From Utricularia gibba (taxonomy: Eukaryota > Streptophyta > Magnoliopsida > Lamiales > Lentibulariaceae), in assembly GCA_002189035.1 (NCBI GenBank), contig CM007992.1, forward strand, positions 2,914,001-2,978,000: DNA of 64,000 nt, in the 5' to 3' direction. The notes under the pieces were generated by a model. It ran no database searches. It was not told where the DNA came from and saw only the letters and a program-made list of their open reading frames with translations. Positions 11,660 through 23,834 of the stretch are shown piece after piece. Made by a program: the position numbers and the translations under genes. Positions within the stretch are counted from its first letter, which is position 1. Each line of letters opens with the position of its first letter.

Positions 11660-12814
11660 TCATTTGTCAGGGGCATCAGAGCGTAGTGCTGAAGAGAGCA
11701 CAGTTTAACAAAAGATCAACAAACAGAACAAGAAAGCCAACAAGAAACCAGAGGTAAAGTATCATGGAAAAGGATACAAGATTAACTATCAATCCAAGTG
11801 TAACTCGTATATGCATTAAGTACGAGGACTCTGTCTATTAGTGGGTCGACACCACCATCACAGGGTGTACCAGAATGTGCCCACAAAAAAAAAATAAAAA
11901 TAAAAAACTCATTTTCTACAGAGCATGACTCGCTGTACAAGTAGGTTACCGAAAAAAGATAACTATCAACACGAGAATAACATGCACATATATGAGTCAC
12001 AAGGACTCTGTCCATCAGTCGACTATACCATCAAATGTTAAACCGTATGTTCTTATGAAACAAATCCCATTTTCTAGAGAAGAACCATCACGATTCCCTT
12101 TACAACTAGGTTACAGATGCATTGTTCCATGTAGAAACAATATAAGGGGATAGAGTAATTGTGTACCCAGCTACATTCAAGACATATGGGTGGTGCATTA
12201 TGGAGTTTGAAGGTATTGATGCTACTTCCGAATACAAATAATCAGCTCTAAGAACCAAATGCAATCAACGGGATCACCTCAAGAAATTTTTTTTTTTACA
12301 TGCTCCTATGCTTTCTGTTTCTAATTTACAGGGAAGAAACAAAGAATCAGACATACAAAAGAAACATCAAATGCAAGGGGGCAACAGAATAACCACCAAA
12401 TAGCATCTCAAAACCATCCTATGATCGCTATAGCAAATAAAATTCTACTTAGAATAACCAAGAAAACCCAACGGGGCCATAAGAAACCTTGCCCAATAAA
12501 ATGCAAAAGTGAAATCTCAGCAAATCAAGGCAACAAATGAAATTGGTCATCAGCATAGCAAATCCAACATCTCTAATATTGATGAGAAAGCATAAGTTTA
12601 CGAAAAACTGGAAAAGGGGAATTGAATTACTTGGTTTGTCAGGTTTGCCGTCTACCCATTTGGAAACAGAAAAATGAACCTTTTCACGGGCCAATGCTTC
12701 GGATCTGTGAGGTTCCTTCAAGCATTGCCTCACCAAACTCGCGCACAGGTTGGAATACGCTATATAAGTCATTCCAGCGGCTCTCCAAAACGGAACAGCA
12801 GCATTCGACGCCAT
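11660..12814 (-). CDS. ATP synthase subunit epsilon, mitochondrial
   Basis: Small subunit of the central stalk of the mitochondrial F1 ATPase. Exon 1 (12814-12631) encodes [20 protein letters not shown] through [20 protein letters not shown] to [10 protein letters not shown] 942-bp intron follows. The tiny exon 2 (11688-11660) adds TLRSDAPDK and the stop. The phase-1 join gives exactly 70 aa, the usual plant length. The second exon is only 29 nt, too short to find by ORF length alone. I identified it from the conserved LRSD-x-P ending and the TTCAG acceptor. There is no cleavable presequence, as in plant homologues. The upstream DNA is rich in GGGCC motifs. Frame intact. Confidence 0.93.
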
Positions 12815-12938
12815 CTTCCTTTCTACGTATGGCCGATTTTTCCCTTCTGTGTACTTTATGCCTGCGAGAGCCGATCGCGTTCCAACCCAAACGGCCCAGA
12901 CTTCCCGCGTCTGCCGATTTTCCCTTCTGGCACAAGTA

Positions 12939-13028
12939 AAGGGCCTAGAAATGGCCCGTGAATTCTGGGCCTTCGTCCGCCATAACCCTTTCTCAAGAAA
13001 ACCTGGCCCAAGTCCACGCCACGGGCCG
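12939..13028 (-). promoter_or_regulatory. Site II-rich promoter of ATP synthase epsilon
   Basis: Clustered GGCCC/TGGGCC motifs (GGGCCT, TGGCCC, TGGGCC, GGCCCA, GGGCC) within 90 bp, 125-215 bp upstream of the start. TGGGCY (site II) elements are known in promoters of plant mitochondrial OXPHOS genes. Confidence 0.5.
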
Positions 13029-13061
13029 GTAATTAATTTATTTTTTATGATACAATAAATA

Positions 13062-13087
13062 ATATATATATATATATATATATATAT
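13062..13087. repeat. (AT)13 microsatellite
   Basis: Uninterrupted AT dinucleotide tract. Confidence 0.9.
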
Positions 13088-13728
13088 CGTTTGTAGGCCT
13101 GACGAGGCGTAGCCCGATAATATATGGGCCCTAAGCATATAAGTTTGCCTTACCTTACGGAGAAGCATCTATTCCTAAAATATCAATTTGTTCAGTATTA
13201 AATCAGAGTGAGATTAATTTATATAAAAATAAATAATTAAAAAATATTAGATTATCATATAAGTAATGATATGTTAAGAAACATTATTTATTATGTATTT
13301 AACGAAAATTTTTAAAATTAACTTTATATATAATATTAATAAAACATCCATAATTGATAATTGAAGAATTTTTTTTTGAAATAAAAAAAGTAATACTTAC
13401 TTTAATATCATATTATTAACTAAAATAATTGTATATTTTAATAAAATATATGATTAACAACTATTATTTAATATAAAAATACTTTAATGCACTACCACAC
13501 TAGACCTAAGTTGAGACCTCATTTTAAAAATGAATTATCTCCATTTCACCAACCCTAAAAATTAATCATCCGTAAGTTGATTCGAGCCGCTGGCAGTTCT
13601 GGTGTCAATTACCTGCCCCAAATAAACAGGCCTATTTGAAGAAAGAAAAAAGGAGTTTTTTTCTGGATTCCCCATGCTCGAGTTGTAGTATATCTCAGTA
13701 CCATGTCATTTGATAACTAGCTTATACC
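13088..13728. other. AT-rich spacer
   Basis: AT-rich DNA between the epsilon promoter and the 3' end of the ZML gene. No gene seen. Confidence 0.35.
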
Positions 13729-13768
13729 TCACTTCCTATTGCAGTAGTAAAGTAACAGCAAAAAAATA

Positions 13769-15904
13769 TCACTCATCGGGGTGGGCTGCTGCATCCATGA
13801 CCATCTCCTCCCCTCGAAGTTTCCATTCTGCGGAAAAAAAAGGATCACCCCACAGACAAACTCAGTTTCCTCTTTCTGGAATTTAAGCATACCTCCTCAG
13901 GTTTCGTGTGCATGGAAGTTGATCCCAGATGGGTTGTTTTTGACAGGTCCCTCAGAGTTCCCTGGTTGGTTACAATTTTAGTTCAGCTCACTAAGGAAAT
14001 GACTCCCTAACCAAAACTTCCTTTAGAAGTCCAATGTTTCTACAGGGATTCGGCTATTTGATACAGCCAAGGTTCTGGTACGTGTGGTGTTAAGGAAGAA
14101 AGAAATAAGCAAAGCTGCTGGAGTACCTTGTTAGCCCACATAAGTCCACATGCATTGCAAAGTGTCCTTGGTCCTTCTGGTCCACGTCGCATCATTGGAG
14201 TGAACTTCTCACTGATACCGCAATGCCTGCAGCTGAGAGATTCGTTGAAAGAAGTCAAGGCAGCTTCAATATACACTTCCAAGTCCTTGAATCCTTGATA
14301 ACCCAGAAGGGTGAGGTTTATAATAAGTGAAACCTTAAGTTAAGTCTTAACTTGAATAATTTTTGGTACTACTTCCAAAAAGTACCCAAGATGAAGGAAA
14401 CGCCAGGAAAATAATCAGTTTGCATCTTAGATTCTCATTAGTACCAAGAAGTACTCAAATATTTCCATCTTAGAACCTCATTAGTATAAATGAATAGCAC
14501 TTCAGTATTTCATGCTGGAATTGAAAGTTATTATACTTAAGCATTTTGCATAGAGTGCGGAGGTTTGTTCTTCTGCAAATTATAAAATCTGATTCTGTCA
14601 TGCTGTTCCACAAAACAAAGAAATACGTGTAACTCCAGACACAATCATTTTAAAAAACGTAGTTTGGAATTAAACTCACAAAGCATCTTGAGCCTGTGAT
14701 CCATTGACGTGATTTCCCCAACTTTGGCTTGACTCCCAACTCGAATCTACTGAGGCAGTTTCATCTTGTGTTGGCTTTGAGGACGTAAATTGACCTTTAT
14801 TCCTTTGCATCCTTTGCAAGCACAAAAGTCACAGGGAAGCCGAAAGGTTGGCATTAACTAATTAATAATACAAATAAAATACAGCAGGAAGAAAACCTCA
14901 AAGCTACTTCTTTACGAACAGTGTAGCGTATTTTCTTATCAAAGTTTCGTTCTTTACGCTTCTCACGAAACCTTATCAATGATGCCAATCTTTGGGGAAC
15001 ATTCAACTTTTGTGGTCTGTTTGAAAGCACCTGCCAAAAAGTTTCGTTAATTAGCAGAAAATGAATTAAACTTGAACAATAACCATAAAGATGAAGCATA
15101 CTCTGTTCGATGACATAGACATTGGCGCTGCAGGAATGCTAGGTGGTACCTCACGACCTCCTAACAGTAGTAGCACTGCTTGAACCTTGATGAAATATTC
15201 ACAGTATAGTTCATCAGGGAAAAAAGTATTATAACACCAGAAATTGAGATTATTAATCAACAACACGGAAGTAATTCAACAAATAAATGCTTAAATATCT
15301 CAGTGTCACAGTAAAGATAATGGTACCCCATTTTCTAGTCTCAATATAAACAATTTCGACCCTTTCCATCAAACTTTACAGAAAAGTACGTTGAGTAGTG
15401 ACGGGTTCTTTCTTAATATTACAGTTGATAATACGTGCTATAAGAGTTTACAAAAACCATTGAAAAGAAAAATTCGGAAAGCGTGACGCTTTATCATAAC
15501 ACTAAAAAAATGGGCATTTGGTAGGATATATGGTGAAATAAAGGTAAAGTTCTTTCATCCAAAAGTAGTACACCGTATAATACAAAAGGGATAAACTGAG
15601 TTAGAATACGAACCTTTTCTGGGGAGACAGAATCAAAAACATAAACTTGCCCGTGGAATGTTAGAGTTAACTGGTTACTGCCGTCACCACCAGCTACATG
15701 AGGCACCATTGAACCCTGGGTATCAGATTGATTCCCTAATTCCCCAACAGCATCTGCATCCACTGTATCATCAACAGTACCTCTGCCACCAATGCCAATA
15801 TTCCCATCATCACCATCATTCACATTCCGTCCACTAATATGGTGATGTAATTCCTCTTCCAAGTAATTGGACATCCCGGGCTCATTCACATGAATCACGT
15901 TCAT
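13769..15904 (-). CDS. ZML-type GATA factor (TIFY + CCT + GATA; GATA24-like)
   Basis: Nuclear transcription factor with three domains in order. [24 protein letters not shown] then [36 protein letters not shown] then [24 protein letters not shown]-type zinc finger: [20 protein letters not shown] then [15 protein letters not shown] (C-x2-C...C-x2-C intact). Exons: 15904-15614, 15185-15102, 15030-14897, 14811-14680, 14232-14127, 13961-13893, and 13827 onward. About 291 aa, as for Arabidopsis ZML1/GATA24. Exon 6 gives [10 protein letters not shown]. The last exon begins NGNFEG. Read as is, it runs to a stop at 13729 with an unfamiliar tail. One extra G in the GGGG run at 13810-13813 gives [14 protein letters not shown] and a stop at 13769, matching the family ending; I used that stop. 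The exon 5 acceptor was chosen to keep the first zinc cysteine. Confidence 0.9.
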
Positions 15905-16534
15905 CCTTACTCAACAGCATAAAACGCTAAACAAACAAACTCTCAATCTCCCACAAATCCAATAATTCGTCCGAGAACGGATTTCCACTTCACAATAGCA
16001 TCAACAACGCATCCCCCATAACTAGACAACACAAGAAACAGTATTCAGGAAAATACTTGCGAAAACAAAGCAACTACACTGCACAGCGAGCTGAGAAAGT
16101 GGGCGAAGCAAATTGAAAAATCAGGGGACTCATGAACCGTCACACATGAACGAGGACCTGTAAAGTCGGAGAAGGGACAGTTGAGATCGAGAATGGGAAA
16201 ATGAAGGGCGAGATTGGAGGAATTGGGTGAAGAAGAAGATGATGAACGTGTGGGCGGATTTGGGGAATTCTAGGGCTCGTTTACTTCGCTTGGGGGCCAA
16301 TCAGCATTTACAATTTTGCCGTGGTCACCAAAATTGGTAAAATTAAGAAATAAAGAACTCGGCCTTAAAAAATCAAGATGCCATAAAAGTAATCCCAATA
16401 ATGGGCCCACTGTTGGACACGCCATCCTCACCTATTGTCTAGTCTCCGTACCGCTATTATTTTTAATAATGACGATTAATTCACATTATACCAATGCTTA
16501 AAATTACGGAAGTCAGAGGTCTAAAACTATTTGT
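15905..16534. other. ZML 5' region
   Basis: Probable 5' UTR and promoter of the ZML gene. Nothing coding recognised. Confidence 0.35.
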
Positions 16535-16859
16535 TTTCTAATTATAGAGGTGGACACGTGTCCTATTCGAATCACCATAAAAATTACAATCTAATCATTA
16601 CATAATTTATATATTGAACTTGATTCATAAGTTCTAAATTTAACTAATTTAACTATCTAATTCATTTACTAAAAAACATATTTTTTTATATCGTTGGGCT
16701 ACGTTTTAAACCCAATTTATCTAATTCATCGAATTTACCAATACCTATATACTATGTACATGCTCCATACCCGTTTTTTACAATTACGGGTATTAGGCCC
16801 GACCCATGACAAATATACAAGTTGATTGATATTCATATCTGCCTCTATTTCTAATTATA
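16535..16859. mobile_element. MITE, AGAGGTGG family, copy 2 with target duplication
   Basis: The 12-bp direct repeat TTTCTAATTATA flanks the element at 16535-16546 and 16848-16859. Ends are AGAGGTGGACACG (left) and CTGCCTCTA (right). The interior is the inverse of copy 1 at 7796-8234, including AATCATTACATAATTTATAT. No coding capacity. Confidence 0.75.
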
Positions 16860-16882
16860 AGAGGGTCCAAAATCCATCAAAT

Positions 16883-16925
16883 TGGGCCATGGGCCCATAA
16901 AGGCTCAAATAACTAACTTGGGCTC
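16883..16925 (+). promoter_or_regulatory. Site II-like cluster upstream of an orphan exon
   Basis: TTGGGCCATGGGCCCA followed by TTGGGCT, and a TATTTAAAT box near 16966. Together they resemble a core promoter reading rightward. Inferred only. Confidence 0.35.
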
Positions 16926-16972
16926 CATCAATCATCACATCACATTCGAGCCCTAGCCTTGCCTCTATTTAA

Positions 16973-17212
16973 ATGTATAAACCTTTTCTCGCCTTCTCCA
17001 CCGCCTTTACTTCGGATCTGAGCCGCTGCTCTGGTACCGCGGCGGCGGATTCTACGAAGAACCGCAATTTCAATCTGAAACTATTCGAGATCCACTCGTT
17101 GGAGTCGAATGGTGACGAACGATGGAACTTTAATGATGCTTACCCGAATTCTGGGTGGGTTGCTTCTCTTCTCTTCAATATCTCGGTCTTTGACTTGAGC
17201 CCTGGCTTCTGA
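16973..17212 (+). CDS. Unrecognised orphan first-exon-like ORF
   Basis: A 79-codon ORF starting MYKPFLAFSTAFTSDLSRCS, with GC-normal codon use that drops sharply to AT-rich DNA after about 17215. It contains NLKLFEIHSLESNGDERWNF. A donor-like CTGGGTGGGTT at about 17151-17161 could end an exon. No matching downstream exon was found in the next 2 kb. I do not recognise the family. It may be the 5' remnant of a gene, a small ORF, or chance. Confidence 0.2.
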   Translation: MYKPFLAFSTAFTSDLSRCSGTAAADSTKNRNFNLKLFEIHSLESNGDERWNFNDAYPNSGWVASLLFNISVFDLSPGF

Positions 17213-19255
17213 AAATGCTTTAGCCACTGGTGAAGCCTATGATGATAGTTCTTAATCTCTACGAAGTGCACTCTGTGCACTGTGTTGATTGCTTATGAAC
17301 TAGGACGGACTGAGGCTTCAGAGATATAATTCCAAGTTTTTCACTCTTCTCATTTCATCAAACCAACACGCAAAACCTCGTGTGGTACAATTGGATGAGT
17401 TTAATCTGTTTTAATTTTTTTAAAAATTTAAAGATGCTTGGCGGGGTGTAATGGAAAAATTTATTTCTAACCTTTTTATCAAAATTCCTCTTGCAAAAAT
17501 TTCATAGTGAAATAATTGTATTTTTTTTTATCAAAATGCTCATTTTTATGTATTTTTTTGTTGAATGAATTTATTTTTGTATATTATATAGTATAGTATT
17601 TTATATAATAACTAAGTAATTGTATTCATAATGATTTAAATACAAATTTAAATATATAATTCTATACAAATTGTAAATAAATAAAATTTAATAAATTGTA
17701 TTCATTTTGTATATTCTAAGTATTTAAAATTTTTGAGCCATCGTGCAATCTAGTCTAAATTTCACTAACCTTGAATAAAGACCACAAATGATATATCATA
17801 TAATGTTATATGTGATGTAACAGATGCAATCAATACCACAAATGATATATTTAATAACTTGTAGTTATATTTAATGTATAATTGTGTTTCATCTATTTAT
17901 ATCATATAATGTTTGTAACATGTGATGTAAGGTTCTAACGGCTAAAAAATCTAATATAATAGATGTTTCTCATGTGTTCAATGAATATTGTTGAATGAAT
18001 TAAAACATTTCAAACAATATCTAGGCAACTTAGGTATTGATTGGTTATATGTATCATAAATCAATTCATACATTTGTAATAAATATATTATATCTTTTAA
18101 TACTATATATTAAATTTAAATTTAATTTCAATGAAAATGTAATGTTGATGTCTTAACCAAGCTACAAGCTAAAATGTACTTCATCAAATTCATGTGTGAA
18201 ATTGCAAAAGTACCGTATACATACTAGATATGAGACTATATTAACTTCGTGATATTTCATACATTATTATATTTATAATATATTTTTCAAAGACAGTATA
18301 ATCTATGTTAAAATTATTTATGATAAATTAACTTATAGCAAGGATTGCTATTAACTTACACATCAAATTATCACCTTGTGATGAAGACCAAGAATTGGTA
18401 AGATGACAATAACCTCAGGCTTCATCAACAATGTGAACACACAATGCATTTTCATGGTGCGTGCATTTTCCTGCTGCATAGATAAGTTCTGCATATCTAG
18501 TTCATATTACTTTAATTATTCGCTCTCATGGTCAACTAATGGCACTATGTTGTCATCTTTCCAAATTGTCTTATATCGATTCGCTACTTATGGAGAGTGA
18601 ATTATCACAATTATTTATGGTGAAGAAAGTAATCGTGGATAATAGAGAAAATTAATTCTACCAATCATGAAAGCTATTAGGATTATATCGATGATTAGTT
18701 TCATCATAAAGAACACTCAAACTAGCCAAAATTCCAAATTTTATGTAATAAGTGCAAAAAGTAGGAACACAAAAAATAAGTACACACATACTCGAAGAAA
18801 CATCTATTCAAATCATAATATTTGATGATATTACTAAGAAAACTATATTCTTAAAGATATTACAATCCAAGTATTTTAAAATTAACTATAGTTCTATATT
18901 TTCTGATATTACCTGAAAGTTCACTATCGATTTATATACCATCAACATATCAACACTAGATTTAATATTATTAGGATAGAATAGAAATCATAGTGTTAGA
19001 TCATTTGAAAACACCATATAATTAGATATTTGTGCATTCACTTCGATTTACTTAGAAAAACACCAACAAAAATAACCACATTCAATATTAATTTTTGACT
19101 TACTGCAAGCAAAGAGTTGAAAAAAACACACAAAGGGAGAAAGGTGCGTTTCATCCGCAAGTGTTGGATACACGATAGCTACACTTCTCATACAAAGGAA
19201 ATATCCTACACAACGATAAAAATCCCAGGTAAAAGGAGCCGTATTACCTCGTAAG
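17213..19255. other. AT-rich intergenic
   Basis: No gene seen. Local duplication near 17785-17925: ACCACAAATGATATAT and ATATCATATAATG recur. Confidence 0.4.
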
Positions 19256-22200
19256 TCACTGATAGTACATGAGCTGCTGGCCAGTTACATTCTGGAAACT
19301 ACCGTCATAAATAGCCTGGCTTGCACCAGAGGCTCCCATTCCAAGAGATGAAGCTTGCTTAAGAGCAAGCTGCCCCTGCGGGTTCATGAGGGCATTGATG
19401 CCTCCCATCTTCATTATGCCAAGCTGCTGCTCGTAGACGAGAAGATCAGTTGCATGCAGTGATGGGGGCATTGGGGTGGCAGGGGGTTTGAGGCCGTCCC
19501 AGGAGGAGTCGGCTTGTTTCCCCATGAACACTGCACAGAGTTGAGAAGAACAGAATCCCTATTGAACGTTGCTTCAAAACCTGAAGACACCAAATGGTGG
19601 ACAGAAGATGCACGTACCTTCATCTGTTTCCCACAAAGAAAAGATGCAGTATTTCCCAGTGTTATGGCCATGGCAGCCTCAGCGTGAGTGCTGTACCTCA
19701 CAAATCCAAACCCCTTGTCACGCTGAACCCGGACTTCTTCAATTGATCCAGCACCAAGACCATGGAAATGGCGGTGAAGGTCAACTTGGGTCACCTGGGA
19801 GAGTAAGGAGGAAGGATTAAGGCTTAACAGCATGCTTTTGGGCAAAATAATAATAGTAATATTCATTGGGTGTTCAGCGGAGCCGCCACATCATTTGAGT
19901 AGATGAGGAATAAATGGTGTGAGGGTCCACCTCAGGAGCAAGATTCCCAACGTAGACTGTGGTATACTGAGGGTTGTTCTCAGGAGCATCGGTGCTTGGT
20001 GCCTCTTTTACATTCTCTGCAACAGAAATGTCCGTATCATCATCACCAGTATAATTGCTCCAGGTAAATGTTAAGCCCACTGAACAACGGCCAAAATCTA
20101 TTTTCTTCTAAAACAAGTCAAAATAAAGCATTTTGCACAAGATCAGCAGCTGCACGTACACTAACAACATATTTAGGGTTTTGCACAATATAAAATAAAA
20201 TTCAAACCGTTCACTATTGAATGAAACAACATCGTGCAAAACACTAAAATGCTATTTTCATTCGAATTAAATCCACAATTTTATTTAACAAAAGAACAGA
20301 AGGGAGGATGCTACGTTCAACAAGAAAGCTAGATGAATGAGCCATCTAAGAGTTACATTGCCAGATTGTGTTTAAGAACATATGAGATTTGTAAATCAAT
20401 ACTAAGCTGCTGTTTAAGAGTCAAAACCTGATGATGCAATCGCAAGTTCTGCAGTACTCTTAGAATCTGATGTCTGCTTCTCATCGCTGCTCCCAGCACC
20501 CTTTGCTGCCCAGTTGCAGCGTATCTGTCTGCTTCCAAGCCATTTCCCTGGGAGTTTTCATTCCATTTAAAATGGTAACACCAGATCCATAGAAGAAATG
20601 AATCACATTATTAAAAAATACATCCCAAAAAAAGGACAGAAAAGTGTCACCAGTCAAGTCATTGATTGCACTTTGAGCATCCTGAGAATCAGTACAAAAA
20701 TGGCTTAATGGTGGTTAAAATCTTTAGCGAAGATGAGTGAAAAATATCAGTGTCACGAAGGCAATGACATAAACCTGCTGGCTTCGGAAGGACACAAATC
20801 CAAACCCTCTGGAACGTCCAGTCTTCTGATCCCACATAACCCTAGCATCACTACGCATAAAAAATGAACTTTGAGCAACGGTGAAGTATACAATAAAGTT
20901 TCACACGGTTTTGCTGATGACCAATTTAAGAATGGAGAGACAGAAGAATGGTTCATGATATTTAGTGAAAGCGGTTGACATAGGGCAAAAAGTGCTTACG
21001 AGCAACTGGGGTAAACAGAAAAGCACGCAAATAACATAGCATCTGTAACCTCTGGGCTGAGGTCACCCACGAAAATGTTGAAGTGGCCTTCAAAAGAAAC
21101 GAAGAAGTTCCATGAAGCACATTGTCACAAACATCACGGTAACAGCCATGATTCATTCCCACTAGATGATAATTTTAAAAAAAAAGACACGGATATATCA
21201 TAAGGTCATACCCATAACTGAATCTACACTAGCAAATAGCAAATCATGTTTCAAAAAGAATGCGAAGTGTTTGTTAGCTCACTTGATGTATCCTCCCTCT
21301 GACCACTGGCATATGCCCAGTTAACTTTAATTGGCTGACCAAACCTGAAATAGAGTACATTATTAAGTTTAAAGTCTGGGTGAGATGCTGATAATAATAA
21401 AAAAAAAAAGGATAGCATAACCAAAACATACAAGTGCCGGCCATTAAGGGTCAATATCGCAAGAGCAGCAGATCTACGATCAAAGTAATGAACGAATCCA
21501 AATGATGACTGATCAGAAAAGAAATGAAAAGTGAGTATATGCTCAAGAAAAACGACCTAATCTTCATGTTTGATTAACAGAAAACAAACTCCTGGAACAG
21601 CACCTTTTCTTTTCTTATCAGTTTACAGGCCTCCACCAGACCAGTACTCGCAAAAACTTCCTGAAGAAGAGGTTCTGTCACCTGAACATGTATGTTGCCC
21701 ACATACCTGAAATTTTCTCAAGAATAAAAAGGCCTAGAAGTTGGAAAAGAGAAACAAATAAAAAAGAAGGCCAAGTGAGAGTCTTTCCAAGACGATAGGA
21801 CGATTAAAGATCTCTACAGAATCATCAAAAGTCACATATATTGAAAAAAAAAAGTTTATGAAACAATGAATGGAGCAATTAAAGAGCTATTAATAAAAAA
21901 AACAGCATTTATGCAATCCACAAGCAACTCAAAGAGAAGCAAACAAAAAAAATATTCTGTAATTTTTATTTTTGGAAACAGAACTCACACGCTGCGGCAT
22001 GTGCTTGGATCAAACCCAGGTGGCAGATTTCCACTAGGAATTGGTTCAATCTACAAAAAGAAGGGAATGACAAAAGAAAAATAAACAAAAAAGTTCCAAT
22101 AAGAACCAAACTCACTAATATGAAAGAAGAAAAATATTTGATCAAAGAAAAATTTCCCACAGCATAACACACAATACGAGCAAGAATAAAAGAACTGACA

Positions 22201-22645
22201 CGAAATTCTTCTTTAGCAGGCATGACGAGGATGCAAATGAGAACAATAGCTGTTCCGTCTACACACTGTTGAAAAGTACACAGAAAAAAAAAACAAAAAA
22301 CTCCTACGAACAAACATATTTCTCCCACACCCACAATTAGGCCCCTGCGTATTTCTTAAACGGAATGAAAATCCAATCGAAACAAAATAAGAAAATCCCA
22401 ATTTTAACAGCTCCAAAAAAAAAAAAAAAACAAAACAAGACCCCAAAATAGGGAAAAACTCAAAAGAAACAATCAAAATTAAAAACCAACCGATCATATA
22501 TTCAGCCGAAGGGGCGTTCAAATTCATGAGAAATACGGACCTGGGGAGGAGCCAAAAGACCAGGATGATACAGCGACTGCTGCTGGAGGAGAGCTTGCTG
22601 CATCAAAGCCTGATGCTGCTGCTGTTTGAGTCTCTGATTCTCCAT
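19256..22645 (-). CDS. UBP1-like oligouridylate-binding protein (three RRMs)
   Basis: RNA-binding protein of the UBP1/TIA-1 class, which binds U-rich RNA and acts in splicing, mRNA stability and stress granules. Twelve exons: 22645-22541, 22050-21989, 21706-21604, 21508-21432, 21344-21283, 21087-21000, 20850-20775, 20681-20651, 20547-20428, 20016-19931, 19794-19618 and 19530-19256. The Gln-rich start is [23 protein letters not shown]1 has [19 protein letters not shown] and [13 protein letters not shown]2 has [18 protein letters not shown] and [11 protein letters not shown]3 has [12 protein letters not shown] and [18 protein letters not shown]. It ends [20 protein letters not shown], about 420 aa. 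Phases agree at all joins. In the last exon the frame breaks at CCACCCCAATG (19473-19476). One extra C restores [17 protein letters not shown]. Confidence 0.93.
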
Positions 22646-22902
22646 TCAGGACTAAATTAACCAGAAAAGAAAAAAGGATAAATGCACGCGAAGATCGTGA
22701 ACGATCTTCAAAATCGTTAGGGTTTGTAGTGCGAAAGGGGAAGCCACAAAAACGAACGAAAAAGGAAAAAAGAAAAAAAAGGCAAAGAAAAAAAAGAAAG
22801 AAAACGAAAAAACGACCACAGTGAGATGAGGAAAATTATTACCGCTGAAGCTATTTATAGCAGAGCGTTTACCGGGTCGTACCTCCTGCTGCAGGTTCCT
22901 TA

Positions 22903-23040
22903 GTTTGGGCTCTTGTTGAGCCCATCTTGGAAGAGTCCTTTTCTGAGTCTACTTCAGCTCACTCCTTCATTGTGTACGGCCGAGAATACCATATTGTGGG
23001 CTTTCTAGCCCAATATTGGTCTGCTGTAATTGGGCCCAAT
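22903..23040 (-). promoter_or_regulatory. TGGGCY-rich promoter of the UBP1-like gene
   Basis: TTGGGCTC, GAGCCCA, GTGGGCT, AGCCCAA and TTGGGCCCAA within 140 bp, 260-395 bp upstream of the start. Confidence 0.45.
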
Positions 23041-23568
23041 AGCTCATACATAGGAAGAATGACAAATATTAAAATAATTAATTATAAAATGGAGCCATTA
23101 GGTTTGAAATGTGATAGAAAAAAGAGAGTTTATTATATTTAACCATGAGCTTTGATAGGTTTTTTAATTAGTATAGATATATCAAGGTTAATTTAATTAA
23201 ACCCAAATATTATTTTTAGCTTTTAAGATATGTTTTGTATAGTATCGTAGTGTTTTATCATTAAATTGTATAAAAAAAGTGTTTTACCATAAGTTTAAAA
23301 AATAATTACCTCATTTCCTTCAAAACCCTAGTTATATATACTTACAAATCATAACAATTATAGTAATAAAATTCATTGAAACAAAAAATTACCAGTAGAT
23401 AAATTTTACTTTTGAATTCATGATGATAAAAATAAATTTTAAATGAAAAAGAGAAAAAAAAAATATCTAAACATGAACTATAAATTAAGTTGATTTAAGG
23501 GTTTGAGTGTGATTGGAGAATTATTTTAAAGATATAAAAATTAAGACAGTGAATGATAGATACTACAT
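23041..23568. other. AT-rich intergenic
   Basis: No gene or element recognised. An AAACCCTA telo-box-like motif lies near 23322. Confidence 0.35.
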
Positions 23569-23834
23569 ATGTTTGGTAAGTATAGTTTTTAATTCATAGT
23601 TATTTTTAAAATAATTATAAAATATTTCACACTAGATATTTCAAAACTCACCTTATTATTAAACAAATTACGTTTAAAAACATAAAGTTATGTTAATTAT
23701 CTCAAAGTATATATTTTAAATACACGTATAAACAATCTATATACTAAACAAATTTTAAATTTTAACAACATGATACGTATGTATTTAAACACAAATAATC
23801 GAATAGTTATTAATTAAACTATCTTACCAAACAT
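23569..23834. mobile_element. 266-bp MITE, ATGTTTGGTAAG ends
   Basis: ATGTTTGGTAAG at the left is matched inverted by CTTACCAAACAT at the right; the inverted similarity continues as TATAGTT / AACTAT. AT-rich interior, no ORF. Confidence 0.6.

Noticed and set aside
12449-13168. 239-codon ORF on the minus strand as one protein
   Set aside because: It reads through the epsilon exon into its intron and promoter; conserved sequence covers only 12631-12814.
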